Origin: a virus
Length of the DNA: 34,246 bases
Strand: one strand, 5' to 3'
IMG/VR virus record: IMGVR_UViG_3300036852_000133
Coordinates: 1 to 34,246 of that record
Part shown: positions 6,760-15,359 of the stretch, one piece after another
Numbering within the stretch: position 1 is the first letter of the stretch
Layout of the letters: every line of letters starts with the position of its first letter
Notes under the pieces: model-generated
The model's database searches: none
Seen by the model: the letters and a program-made list of their open reading frames with translations, nothing else
What the model was told of the DNA's origin: nothing
Program-made: the position numbers and the translations under genes

Positions 6760-7683
6760 TCAAACTCCGGCGAAGATGATGTAATTGACGATGATGGTGG
6801 GCTGGACTTTGTTGAAGGCCGTTCCCGAGCCGCCCAAAGCGGTAGAAGCAGTGATACCGGTTGTATTGGAGGCTATTGTTACCGATCCATCAGTCCCGTT
6901 GTTGAACTGAGCGACGACCAGCGCACCCCCAACTTGAGCGCTACCAAAAAGCCTTATCGTTTGTCCAAAATTGTGAGGATGGCCCGGGTCGTTAATTGTG
7001 GTTGTCAGCGTTGCTGCCGGGAGATTGGCTTGCGTGATCGTCGCCGCCTGCGCGCCGCCAATAGCTCCCATCGTGTTTCCATCAGGCGTCATCGTGGCTG
7101 AAGTCAGGATGGTGCCGGTATCGTCTCTGTTGGCTGGAACGCGCCCCTTCATATTGGCCACAGTGAACGTGGTTGTCCCGTTGCCGTTCGTGAAGAGCAG
7201 GCTCCCGGCGGCGATTTCGATCGCAGCGAACGCCCATAGCTCAGGATAGGTCGCGCGCAACAAGGTTTGACCTATTGCAAAAATCCATTTGGGCGGGGCT
7301 GTAGATCCGAACCACACCATGCCCGCGCCAACCGGAATGAGCGGGGCGCCACCAGAAGTAATCGCACCGGATACCGCCAGTGTCCCCGCAACAGACGCCC
7401 CGGTGGGCGTTGCTGTTACGACATCGACCCCACCGCATTGAATGGCCTGCGTGTCCGCCCCTGTGCGCCGCATCCCCGTGTTCGGGTCAGTCAGATAAGC
7501 GAAGCCGGTATTTGCGAGCGGGAGAACAGCCGTCATGCCGCCCTGCCCGTCGCGGGCCAGCGAGTCGGTCAGGGCATCCCCAATGTCAGAAAAGTCAGAA
7601 TTGACCGCCGCCGACGAAATCGCAGTGTTGGGGATGAAGGCCGCCTCAGGCAGCGAATATGAGCCGGAACCGTTGCGCGGCAT
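6760..7683 (-). CDS. Tail fibre with phage tail collar domain (307 aa)
   Basis: Residues about 118-185 match the tail-collar type: GMVWFGSTAPPKWIFAIGQT, PELWAFA, and FTVANMKGRVPANRD. The N-terminus (MPRNGSGSYSLPEAAFIPNT) is a typical virion-attachment leader and is followed by DPNTGMRRTGADTQAI, common in fibres. The C-terminal half is Thr/Ala-rich and ends FNKVQPTIIVNYIIFAGV, the usual collar/fibre terminus. It probably acts in adsorption together with the two downstream proteins. Confidence 0.85.
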   Translation of the reverse strand: MPRNGSGSYSLPEAAFIPNTAISSAAVNSDFSDIGDALTDSLARDGQGGMTAVLPLANTGFAYLTDPNTGMRRTGADTQAIQCGGVDVVTATPTGASVAGTLAVSGAITSGGAPLIPVGAGMVWFGSTAPPKWIFAIGQTLLRATYPELWAFAAIEIAAGSLLFTNGNGTTTFTVANMKGRVPANRDDTGTILTSATMTPDGNTMGAIGGAQAATITQANLPAATLTTTINDPGHPHNFGQTIRLFGSAQVGGALVVAQFNNGTDGSVTIASNTTGITASTALGGSGTAFNKVQPTIIVNYIIFAGV

Positions 7684-7708
7684 CTATCGAATCCCTCGGA
7701 TTTGGGCT

Positions 7709-7951
7709 ATGTTGGCCGGTATGATAGAGATCATGCGGTTTGCTGCCGTTACTGTTCTGGGACTGGTTTGCACTTGGCTTGCCAAGCGATGGCTCGAAAA
7801 CTTTGACGACAAACTCAATGGTGCGTTGCTTGGCTTTGCCATTCTCTGCCTCATCGCGTTTTTGATCGATTATCGGAACGACCTTCGGCTGGCGCGAGAG
7901 CCCCAATCCAGCGCTGAGAACCAACCAGACCGGATATCGCACGAGAATTAG
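7709..7951 (+). CDS. Rightward membrane protein (80 aa), possible moron
   Basis: Two hydrophobic segments (FAAVTVLGLVCTWLA and LLGFAILCLIAFLIDY) flank a polar loop (KRWLENFDDKLNG), with a charged tail. ATG 7709 is chosen, but 7721 and 7733 are also possible; no strong ribosome-binding site decides. It fills the 167-base gap between two leftward virion genes and overlaps the 3' end of the ejection gene (7851) tail to tail by 101 bases. A lone gene against the late operon suggests a lysogenic-conversion moron such as superinfection exclusion; that is inference. Confidence 0.45.
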   Translation: MLAGMIEIMRFAAVTVLGLVCTWLAKRWLENFDDKLNGALLGFAILCLIAFLIDYRNDLRLAREPQSSAENQPDRISHEN

Positions 7952-9887
7952 TAGCCGCTGTCTGCGCCGATCGCAGAAGCTCCTGCGCTATCCGCTCAAC
8001 GGCAGGGCCTTGCGAGGCTAGTAGGCGCCCAACTTCATCCTTCGTCGTGGCACTGCTGGCGCCAGATATCGCCTTTGCTATGAGATTGATCGCCTTCAGG
8101 CCGAGGCCCGTCATCGTCGTATCGTGCGGGACAACACCGCCTTCCGCCCCTCGCATCGCTTTTGCGGCTTCTTGGCGCTGGGCAGTCTGTGAATTCTGAA
8201 CAATGTCCTGGTACGACTGTCGGAACTGGCGATTGTCCATTAAAGCCTTTGCCACGCGCGCAGCCGCGCCTTCACCGAAGACAGTTGCCATCTTCTGAGC
8301 GTTCCAATCCTGCGGCGTGCCTAGCTTGCGCTCAAGCGCGTTCAGGTCGTTGACATTCGTACCGACAATGCGGTCGACCTCGGCGCGCGCGCCCTGCCGA
8401 AGGCGTAGCGGAGCACCAGAAGGACCAATCATCTCGCCTTGCGGCAGCGCCGAGGCTGAAATCTCGTCAGCCAGTTCGACGGGGCGAATTGCCGTTTTCC
8501 CACTGTCTAGAACCTGCGACCCGCGCTGAAGGCCCGCGGACTGCCGCGAGAGTTCAGCAAACTGAGCATCCACAGCCTTGATGCCGGGAACGGCGTTCGC
8601 CAATTCAGTGTCAACAGCCTGCCGGGCCTGCGTCAGAACGCGGATGGTGTTCGGATCAACCTCGTTTGTAAGCATTCCGTCAATTGCTTGACGGGTGTTG
8701 AGCAGCGCCGCCGGGTTGCGATCCAGCTCCCGCGTGGCAACGGGATCATTGAGCATTTCACGGACTTGGCGGACCGCCCGTTGTGCTGGGCCGCGCTCAG
8801 CCACAGCTATTGCATTCAATCTTTCAGCCAGAACGCTTGTATCTACCGGCCGCGCGCCCTGAAACACCTGCTGATAGGCCGGTGCCAGCTCCTGCCGTGC
8901 CCCGGCCAATCCTGCCTCTACCTGCGATGGGACAGGAGAGCGTCCAAGATTTTCATCAAGCACTGTAGCCAGCCGGTTACCCGTCCCGGCATCACGGCGT
9001 TGCAAAGCTTCAACTAGCGCCGTCCGGCCCGACCCTGTGCCCGTGCCAGCACCCTGCCCAAGCCCCTTCATGGCCGGGCCAGCGTCTACCAGCATAGCCT
9101 CTGGCCCCATCGAAGACAGGCCACGCAAGCCCGCCTCATCAGCCTGCGCAGCCGTTCGAAGCAGCGAAGACGCGCCGCGGCTCGCACCTTCAACACGAGG
9201 CCCGAGAAACGCGGACCCAGCACGATAGGCGCCGCTTGCGGCCGCTCCTGCCAAGGGTAACGCGCCGCCTACCAAGAGCCCAAGGGCACCGCTATTCTTG
9301 GCGTTCTCTACATAATCGCCAATCTTGTCTGAATAGGTGTTGCCGGCGCCATGCGCCGCACCATAGGCCGCGCCTTCCGTGCCATAGCCAAGCACGCGCG
9401 GCAGCAACCGAGGACCAGCGCGGCCCGCCAGTGTAATGCCGCTGCGGATCAGCCCGGCTCCAGTGCCGAGCCCGCCAACGGCCTCCGCGACCGCGGCCGG
9501 CCCTGGACTTGCCTCCCGGATCGCTTGTGTCTCCGCGCGCTGTGCTTTTACGCCCTCGTCATAACTCTTGGCGCGCCCGGTCAGATAATCCATGCCGCCC
9601 GCGAACTTGTCCGCAAGCCCGAAGGTAGCGCCGCCTGCAGCCATCCGCGCGCCCTTATCCAGCACGCCACCGACCCGCCGCAGTTCTTCACCAAGGCCCG
9701 GTCCGCCTGCGGTATAAACTGACGTTCCTTCCATCGTCGATGGCTCTACGGACTGCTGTGGCGCTTCTGGAGCAGCCGTGGTCTGGCGCAGACGCATGAT
9801 TTCACCGGCCAACGCCCGCGCCGCAGCCGTATCGCCGGCCGCATCAGCGTTCACGAGGGCTTGCCCGAGTTGTTCCAGCGATGCCAT
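7851..9887 (-). CDS. Putative ejection / internal virion protein (678 aa)
   Basis: Ala/Gly/Arg-rich long protein with an N-terminal helix (EQLGQALVNADAAGDTAAARALAGEI), a Gly-rich segment like other podoviral ejection proteins (GGATFGLADKFAGGMDYLTG), a hydrophobic/Gly Ala stretch (about 195-225) that could insert into membrane, and long helices (LNAIAVAERGPAQRAVRQVREM...). Such proteins are packed in the capsid and enter the cell with the DNA, forming a periplasmic conduit. Its start is fused to the upstream stop (TAATG). No enzymatic motif. The C-terminal end overlaps the opposing 7709 ORF. Confidence 0.75.
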   Translation of the reverse strand: MASLEQLGQALVNADAAGDTAAARALAGEIMRLRQTTAAPEAPQQSVEPSTMEGTSVYTAGGPGLGEELRRVGGVLDKGARMAAGGATFGLADKFAGGMDYLTGRAKSYDEGVKAQRAETQAIREASPGPAAVAEAVGGLGTGAGLIRSGITLAGRAGPRLLPRVLGYGTEGAAYGAAHGAGNTYSDKIGDYVENAKNSGALGLLVGGALPLAGAAASGAYRAGSAFLGPRVEGASRGASSLLRTAAQADEAGLRGLSSMGPEAMLVDAGPAMKGLGQGAGTGTGSGRTALVEALQRRDAGTGNRLATVLDENLGRSPVPSQVEAGLAGARQELAPAYQQVFQGARPVDTSVLAERLNAIAVAERGPAQRAVRQVREMLNDPVATRELDRNPAALLNTRQAIDGMLTNEVDPNTIRVLTQARQAVDTELANAVPGIKAVDAQFAELSRQSAGLQRGSQVLDSGKTAIRPVELADEISASALPQGEMIGPSGAPLRLRQGARAEVDRIVGTNVNDLNALERKLGTPQDWNAQKMATVFGEGAAARVAKALMDNRQFRQSYQDIVQNSQTAQRQEAAKAMRGAEGGVVPHDTTMTGLGLKAINLIAKAISGASSATTKDEVGRLLASQGPAVERIAQELLRSAQTAATNSRAISGLVGSQRWIGALAPAEGRSDNRSKTR

Positions 9888-11782
9888 TAGGGCAGGTACT
9901 TCTTAACGAGGTCATCAATTTGGGTTGGCGACACCGCAGGCGCAGGCGGCTTGATAGTCGCCGGCTTGAATTCATCGAAAGGCCCGAATGTCGGCAGGAC
10001 ATGCGCCTCATTCATCCTCTGATCTTTGGCAATCTGCCGATACATCCCCGCGTCCTGATCAAACATGCCTTGATAGGCCGTGATGCGACTCCTGGCTTCC
10101 TGCATGATTTGTGCGCGAAGTTCTGGCGTCAGGCGCCCGGATTCCGTCATCTGGCTCTTGATGGCTGCCTGAAGCTGCTGCGGCAGGGTCGCAATAGCCT
10201 GCGCCACCGTCATTTCGCTCTCGCGAACCACCGAGCCGGGGTCCATGATCTTCGCCATGCCATAGATCATGTTAACGTCGGCTGCTCGCGTGTCGCGCCC
10301 GGCGGCTTCCATCATCGACTTGTAGACCGGGGCAGCCTGCGCAACGTTCTTGTAGGACGGCAGACCCTGAATCTCGTTGCGGAGTTTCGAAGTCTCTTCC
10401 GACGACGCCGGCATGCCTTCCGAGGCAGCGCGCTTGGAAGCCGCTTCGCGAATTACCTTCGGGTCAATACCGGGCGCGATAGGAATAGGCTTTCCGTCAG
10501 AACCGGTGATGGTGGGCTGAGTAGTACCTTGCGGGGCCGCTGGTGTCGTTGATTTGTCGCGCGGATCGCGCCAACCGTATCGCTCGTTGCCGAACTCATC
10601 CTTTCCGATGACCCCAAATTCTGGTCCCTTGTTCGGCTCTCCCTTGGCCATTTCGCGCACGACGTTGCCGCGCTTGTCCATGACGATGATCTTGTTGCCG
10701 GCGTCGGCAGTTGTCACGCCTTCGCCCGAAATCGCACTTTGCAGCAGTGCCTGTGCCATCGCACGCGCGCCAGGGCTCCGCGATGACATGCCCGCCGCTA
10801 TTCGTTCGCGGGTTTCCTGCGGGAGACGAGAGAGTGGGTTTGTAGCAGGAGGGGCAGCAGCCTGCGCAGCGGTCGGCAGCGCACCCTGTGCTGGCGTAGC
10901 GCCCCGCGGAAGGGTTACATCTCCGGTTGGAGCGGTCAGGGCTGATGCGATTTGCGGAGCCGCCGCTGGTCTGCCGTTCTCGACCTCTGACATTGCCGCA
11001 ATCAGCCGAGGCCGCATCTCTGGCGTAATCGGATCGTTCGGGCCGATGCCGAGCTTCTTCGCAACCGCCGCGGCATAGGCAGCCGAGTTGTTTTCACCCT
11101 GCGGTGCCCAGCGGCCGATGATCCCGGCCGGCGTGTTGAGGCCGTACTTGCTCTCGTAGGTATCCAGCAGCTTGCTCGCCGCAGCGATGCCCTGATCTGG
11201 CGTCTCGAATCTTGCGAAACGGCCATCAGAACCAACGAAGCCGGGTTGCCCCTTCGTGAAATCGCCGGCTTCAATGTTCAGCGGGTTGTTGTTGCGGAGA
11301 CCGCGCGGGAGGTTTCCGTCAACCGGCCCGGCAGGAGCCGGCGCAGTTATGCCCGGCCGGAACGTGGTGGGTGCCGGGCCGGCCGCTGGGGGTGGTGCGT
11401 ACGCAGCCTGATCTGATGGAATGCCTGCAGGAGCAGCTAAGGCCGGTGGTGGTGCAACTGCAGGACTCGCTGGAACACCACCTCCCCCGCCATTCAGCAG
11501 CGCGGCCAGCTTCTGGAAACCGCCTGTAGGTGCCTCTGCGGCGGCCGCCGGCGGCGGCAGCCCGACCATCTTGTAGTTTTCCGCAATTTCGTTGGCCCTT
11601 TCGGCGCGGCGCTCTTCGCCGGCCTTGGAATATTCATAGCCGCCGAGGGCAGAGTTCGCGAGGTTGGCCAAACCTTGCGCCCAGTGCGTGACAGGCGCCT
11701 GCCCTTGCTCCATCAGCTTCTGCGCCATGGCGTAGCGCCGGGCGAGTGTGGCTTGATCGTATGAACCGCTGTCCGTTGGCAT
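9887..11782 (-). CDS. Internal virion protein with RNNNPxNI (P5-like) domain (631 aa)
   Basis: N-terminal helical part (1-70) is followed by a Pro/Ala-rich linker (75-157) and a recognisable domain at about 158-272: LPRGLRNNNPLNIEAG, GRFARFETPDQGIAAASKLL, WAPQGENNSAAYAAAVAKKLGI. This domain is common in virion-associated structural proteins and may help pass the cell wall, although catalytic activity is not proven for it. The C-terminal 250 residues are helical (TVAQAIATLPQQLQAAIKSQ). Start and stop overlap neighbours (TGATG, TAATG), so it is co-translated with two other ejection genes. Confidence 0.75.
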   Translation of the reverse strand: MPTDSGSYDQATLARRYAMAQKLMEQGQAPVTHWAQGLANLANSALGGYEYSKAGEERRAERANEIAENYKMVGLPPPAAAAEAPTGGFQKLAALLNGGGGGVPASPAVAPPPALAAPAGIPSDQAAYAPPPAAGPAPTTFRPGITAPAPAGPVDGNLPRGLRNNNPLNIEAGDFTKGQPGFVGSDGRFARFETPDQGIAAASKLLDTYESKYGLNTPAGIIGRWAPQGENNSAAYAAAVAKKLGIGPNDPITPEMRPRLIAAMSEVENGRPAAAPQIASALTAPTGDVTLPRGATPAQGALPTAAQAAAPPATNPLSRLPQETRERIAAGMSSRSPGARAMAQALLQSAISGEGVTTADAGNKIIVMDKRGNVVREMAKGEPNKGPEFGVIGKDEFGNERYGWRDPRDKSTTPAAPQGTTQPTITGSDGKPIPIAPGIDPKVIREAASKRAASEGMPASSEETSKLRNEIQGLPSYKNVAQAAPVYKSMMEAAGRDTRAADVNMIYGMAKIMDPGSVVRESEMTVAQAIATLPQQLQAAIKSQMTESGRLTPELRAQIMQEARSRITAYQGMFDQDAGMYRQIAKDQRMNEAHVLPTFGPFDEFKPATIKPPAPAVSPTQIDDLVKKYLP

Positions 11783-12789
11783 CAGGCAGCCTTCCCCAGT
11801 GCCATGAAGCCACGGGGTACCGCGTCATAGTTGACCATCAGGCCCTTGCGGTCACGCGCCACAGCGTGCGGGTAGACCTGCGCTACTTCCTGCGCGACCA
11901 AGCCGCGATTGCCCTTCTCGCCGCCAAATTCCGGCTTGTAGTCGAAGTCGATCACATGAAGGCCGTCTGCGCGCTCGCCGACGACTTCGATATTCTCCTT
12001 GGAATTGATATCCGAGCGCGCCCACCCGCCCAGCGCCGCCGAGCCGAGCCCGAATAGGCCTGACATGAGGGCATTATTCGATTGTGCTTGCATTTGAGCG
12101 TTCAGATTGCCCTGGTTCAGGCTCTGCTGTTGCGCACCGATCACATCGGTCGGCGCCACGCCCGGCTGTGGCGTGTTCGTGAATCCCGGCTGGGAAACCT
12201 GAGATCCCGAAAGCAGCGCCGTAATTTCATTGATCGGCTGATTGCGCTCGGTCAGCGCTTCCTGTGCTCCCTGCCCTCGACCTGTAAGATAAAGCTGGTT
12301 ATAGGCATCATTCTTCTGCTGGGCAAATTGCGTCTGCGCATCATTCCATGCCGCAGAGCCGGGACGAATTCCCTTGTTGATCAACTGAGCGTCGAGCGAA
12401 GCGCTTTCCTTCTGGAAGCGCGGGTCGAGCCTTGCCGCTCCCAGCTGGTTGATCTTCTCCTCAGTCGCCGTGCTCAGGTTGATCGGCTTGTTCAGCAACT
12501 CACCGATCTTGGCAGATTGAGACGTTCCGATATCGGCCAGATTGCCTTGGGTGATGAGGCTCTTGTTGTAGAGGTTCTGTTGCTCAGGGGAATAGGCAGT
12601 CGTCGCCTCGAACCGCGGCGTTCCGTCCGCCCATGTGCCGATTTGTTTATAGCTCAGGCTGCCCTGCGGCGTGACCTGGTTGGTCGCATTGAGACCGTAC
12701 TGGGCAACTGCGGTTTCCTTGTTCGCGGTTGCCTGTGCTGCAGCGGTTTTCGCGGGATCTGGGGCGGCTGGCGCCTGCGGTGCGTCGAT
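11782..12789 (-). CDS. Virion protein with C-terminal S74-like chaperone domain; apparent ATC start (335 aa)
   Basis: The frame is open and protein-like from just after the TAG at 12799-12801 to 11782. There is no in-frame ATG or GTG near its beginning; the first TTG (12498) would cut off about 97 residues that read well (DPAKTAAAQATANKETAVAQ, SYKQIGTWADGTPRFEA). A perfect AGGAGG is followed after five bases by ATC (12787-12789), so I set the start there: either a non-ATG start or an ATG lost by mutation or sequencing error. The C-terminus (about 258-335: SDINSKENIEVVGERADG, GLVAQEVAQVYPHAV) resembles the intramolecular chaperone Peptidase_S74 domain. Likely tail or ejection protein. Confidence 0.7.
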   Translation of the reverse strand: MDAPQAPAAPDPAKTAAAQATANKETAVAQYGLNATNQVTPQGSLSYKQIGTWADGTPRFEATTAYSPEQQNLYNKSLITQGNLADIGTSQSAKIGELLNKPINLSTATEEKINQLGAARLDPRFQKESASLDAQLINKGIRPGSAAWNDAQTQFAQQKNDAYNQLYLTGRGQGAQEALTERNQPINEITALLSGSQVSQPGFTNTPQPGVAPTDVIGAQQQSLNQGNLNAQMQAQSNNALMSGLFGLGSAALGGWARSDINSKENIEVVGERADGLHVIDFDYKPEFGGEKGNRGLVAQEVAQVYPHAVARDRKGLMVNYDAVPRGFMALGKAA

Positions 12790-12798
12790 CGGAGCCTC

Positions 12799-13212
12799 CT
12801 ATAGCCGCCATCGCTGACGGAATGACGGCAAGTCATCCCGAACCAGCGAATAAACGAAGGCATCCTCTCGACCGTAGAATCTACGTGATTTGCCCTCGAA
12901 CGCAAACCCGAGACGCGGGGCCAGTTTGCGAACAGTCTCGTTGCTCGACGCCGTATGGATTTGAATCCGGTCAGCCTGCAACTGGTCGAACACGTAGTGA
13001 AGAATGGCCCGCCACAGACCGCGATGCGTCACCCCATGACCTGCAAGGGAGAGCTCAATCGAGGTGCCGTTAAAGCCTGTGAAGACGAAGCCCCCGGTCA
13101 GACGCCCTTCATGGTCCACCGCACCAATGGCGGTAAACGGTGGGTGGAATGGCTTTCCGGTGATGGAGCCAACCCAGTTCGCCACCGTCTCGTCATGACC
13201 AAGGAGGATCAT
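12799..13212 (-). CDS. GNAT-family acetyltransferase (137 aa)
   Basis: Length and layout fit a small GNAT: beta strands ITGKPFHPPFTAIGAVD and LTGGFVFTGF, then the presumed acetyl-CoA binding region near HRGLWRAILHYVFDQLQADRIQIHTASSNETVRKLAPRLGFAFEGKSRRFY, with the typical N-ETVRKLAPRLGF helix and GF-EG strand. It would move an acetyl group from acetyl-CoA to an unknown target. It lies within the virion operon, start overlapping the upstream stop, and is in phase with the next gene across a single TAG codon. Target unknown; perhaps host-protein or virion modification. Confidence 0.75.
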   Translation of the reverse strand: MILLGHDETVANWVGSITGKPFHPPFTAIGAVDHEGRLTGGFVFTGFNGTSIELSLAGHGVTHRGLWRAILHYVFDQLQADRIQIHTASSNETVRKLAPRLGFAFEGKSRRFYGREDAFVYSLVRDDLPSFRQRWRL

Positions 13213-14849
13213 ACGATCGCTCCCTTTTCCATCGTTACGTCAAAAGCGTTTACTTGCAGAACAATCTCATCCGCAATGGTCACTCCCCATGTTGAGACAC
13301 CCCAAACCCCGGTACCCCACACGCCCGGCTCACCGAGCGGGGCTCCTGCAATATCCACCGCGAGCCGGATCGAAGCGCAGTATCCGATACCATCAACCGA
13401 ATTCCAGTTCGCCTGGGTCCGGACATCCCCTGTCCAGATTCCTTGATCCCACAGCGCCACATCCCACAGCGACGCAGCAACAATCTGTGTTGATGGAATT
13501 GAGAGAGGCGCATCGTCCCGGAAGTCGACGTTGAGCGCCAAGCCCGGGTTAACCTGCCCGTCCGTAGTCAATTGCGGACGACACATGGTCCAGCGCTTTT
13601 GATTGCCCCGGATCCCATAGTAATTATAGGCTGTCAGCATGTCAGCCTTTAGCGCGTTGCCGGCATCGTTTCCTGAAGTGTCCGCCTTGTAGACAACCCC
13701 GTCGTTGCCCCCGAAATACAGATCCTCATTGAGCAATTCCCAGCAATTCGCTTTCATGCCGATGAACTGACACCACGCTCCGGAAAGCGTGTTCATGACA
13801 TACTGGACCTGATCGGTGTTTTCCTCGATCGGGACATTGAGGACCGCCCGCGTCCCTCGGGGATAGGAAATCAATTGCCAGCCGAAATTATTCCGGTAGA
13901 GCCTTGCTGACTGGTTCATCACCCGCTGGATACGTTCCGTCAGCGATACCTTTACGACCGCGGCGCGCTCGAAGATCATCGCCCGCGACAACGGCACAAC
14001 ACCATCGATGCAGATCAGGGCAATGTCAGCCCCTACCCGCGTCATGCAGCGACGGCCGATCGGCGCGCCCATGTCGAACACGCCGACAAGTGCCCATGTC
14101 GCTGCCGTTGCCGGATCAGTCCCTTGATAAATCGCACACTGGCCCTGCGATGACAGGAACACGGCATAGTCGTCCGGGCCGTCACCTGCATCGATCGACC
14201 ATGTGCCCATCGCCATCAGAAATCCGCCCTTGGTGAACAGGCCTCCTAATGGGAACGTGACGGCCGCGCCCTGGATCGAATCGACAGGGAGATAAGCCGC
14301 GTCAGACGAACCCGTCAGTGTAAACCACAGCCGGTTCTTGAAGGCATTGACGTGGATGATATCGGAGGAGGAAATGCCCGTAATGACGGCGGTTTGCCAC
14401 GTCGCGCCATCCCAGTATTGCGGGACATCGGCGCCATTCACCATGTAGAGGAAGTTGCCCCCAGTGGTGGCGAAATTCACATATTGGAAACGGGAGTTTG
14501 CCAGCCCCGAGACCTGGAGCACTCCAGCAGAATTTGCCGTCACATCATAGATTGAGCCGCCCGACACCGCAAACATGGTTCGTGTCGAGACGCCGTTATA
14601 AGTCGCCAGCGTTTCAACGGGGTCTGCTGCAGTCGATGAGTGGATGATATGACCCTTGCGAACCTCGATCCAGTCCGGTTGCGGAAACCAGTTGTCCATC
14701 TTCACCGCGCGCTTGGGAGACATCGCGGCAATAGGCGAAACAGCGTCCCAGCCCTCTACTGGGCTTGGTTGCGACGCTCCAACCGAAACTTGAGCGCCAC
14801 CTAGCTTTCCAACAGCCGACCGTCCTTTGAGAGTCGCAGTTAAGCGCAT
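13209..14849 (-). CDS. Tail-accessory / DNA-stabilisation-like virion protein (546 aa)
   Basis: Beta-rich protein with repeating short blades (TMFAVSGGSIYDVTA; FLYMVNGADVPQYWDGATWQ; FKNRLWFTLTG; DYAVFLSSQGQCAIYQGTDP; DIALICIDGVVPLS), like the beta-propeller tail proteins that plug the portal in P22-type phages (gp10 position). The C-terminus has Trp-rich repeats (VWGTGVWGVSTWGV). Position fits: downstream of portal, coat and the 16316 connector. The name is by synteny and composition, without a specific motif. Confidence 0.7.
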   Translation of the reverse strand: MRLTATLKGRSAVGKLGGAQVSVGASQPSPVEGWDAVSPIAAMSPKRAVKMDNWFPQPDWIEVRKGHIIHSSTAADPVETLATYNGVSTRTMFAVSGGSIYDVTANSAGVLQVSGLANSRFQYVNFATTGGNFLYMVNGADVPQYWDGATWQTAVITGISSSDIIHVNAFKNRLWFTLTGSSDAAYLPVDSIQGAAVTFPLGGLFTKGGFLMAMGTWSIDAGDGPDDYAVFLSSQGQCAIYQGTDPATAATWALVGVFDMGAPIGRRCMTRVGADIALICIDGVVPLSRAMIFERAAVVKVSLTERIQRVMNQSARLYRNNFGWQLISYPRGTRAVLNVPIEENTDQVQYVMNTLSGAWCQFIGMKANCWELLNEDLYFGGNDGVVYKADTSGNDAGNALKADMLTAYNYYGIRGNQKRWTMCRPQLTTDGQVNPGLALNVDFRDDAPLSIPSTQIVAASLWDVALWDQGIWTGDVRTQANWNSVDGIGYCASIRLAVDIAGAPLGEPGVWGTGVWGVSTWGVTIADEIVLQVNAFDVTMEKGAIV

Positions 14850-15340
14850 GGCCGCCAGTTGACCCCCGATAAGACCCCATCAATGGCAGATGTCGTGACG
14901 CCGAATTTCTCGGCGATTGGCTTTATCTTCCAGCCGCTGGCGCGAAGAGAGCGAACCTGCTCCGCATCTTCACGAGTGAGTTTTGCTTTCCAATGGCGCT
15001 CGCCGCCGTACATGCGCCTCTTGGCAACCATGTCCTCGCTGTTTTGTTTGGGCGTACCGAGGAACAGATGATCCGGGTTCACGCAAAGGCGATTGTCGCA
15101 GGTGTGGCAGACTAATAGGCCAACAGGCGGCTGACCGTTATGGATCATCCAAGATGCGCGCGATGCCGGAATGACTCCTCTTCGCCCCAAGAGAGCGACG
15201 CTCGCATATGCGCCATAGCCGTCCGCTCGCAACGCCCCATTCCAATTCCAGCATCCGGTCGCCTCGTCGCGAATAAACTTCCGGTAGAGTAATTCTTTCG
15301 GGTCACTCGGCATATTTTGTTTGCCAAACTTTCGCGACAT
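14840..15340 (-). CDS. HNH homing endonuclease, free-standing (166 aa)
   Basis: Start chosen at ATG 15340 rather than an upstream in-frame codon inside the previous gene. Residues about 28-100 are the HNH core: CWNWNGALRADGYGAY, then CHTCDNRLCVNPDHLFLGT with His79, Asn88 and His91 as the metal/catalytic set and Cys81/Cys86 nearby. The C-terminus (about 120-161) is a helix-turn-helix (KLTREDAEQVRSLRASGWKI, AEKFGVTTSAIDGVLSG) for DNA recognition. It lies between two tail-accessory genes and overlaps the next by ten bases: a selfish insertion in the structural operon. Confidence 0.88.
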   Translation of the reverse strand: MSRKFGKQNMPSDPKELLYRKFIRDEATGCWNWNGALRADGYGAYASVALLGRRGVIPASRASWMIHNGQPPVGLLVCHTCDNRLCVNPDHLFLGTPKQNSEDMVAKRRMYGGERHWKAKLTREDAEQVRSLRASGWKIKPIAEKFGVTTSAIDGVLSGVNWRPCA

Positions 15341-15359
15341 GTTAAATACCTCAATGATA

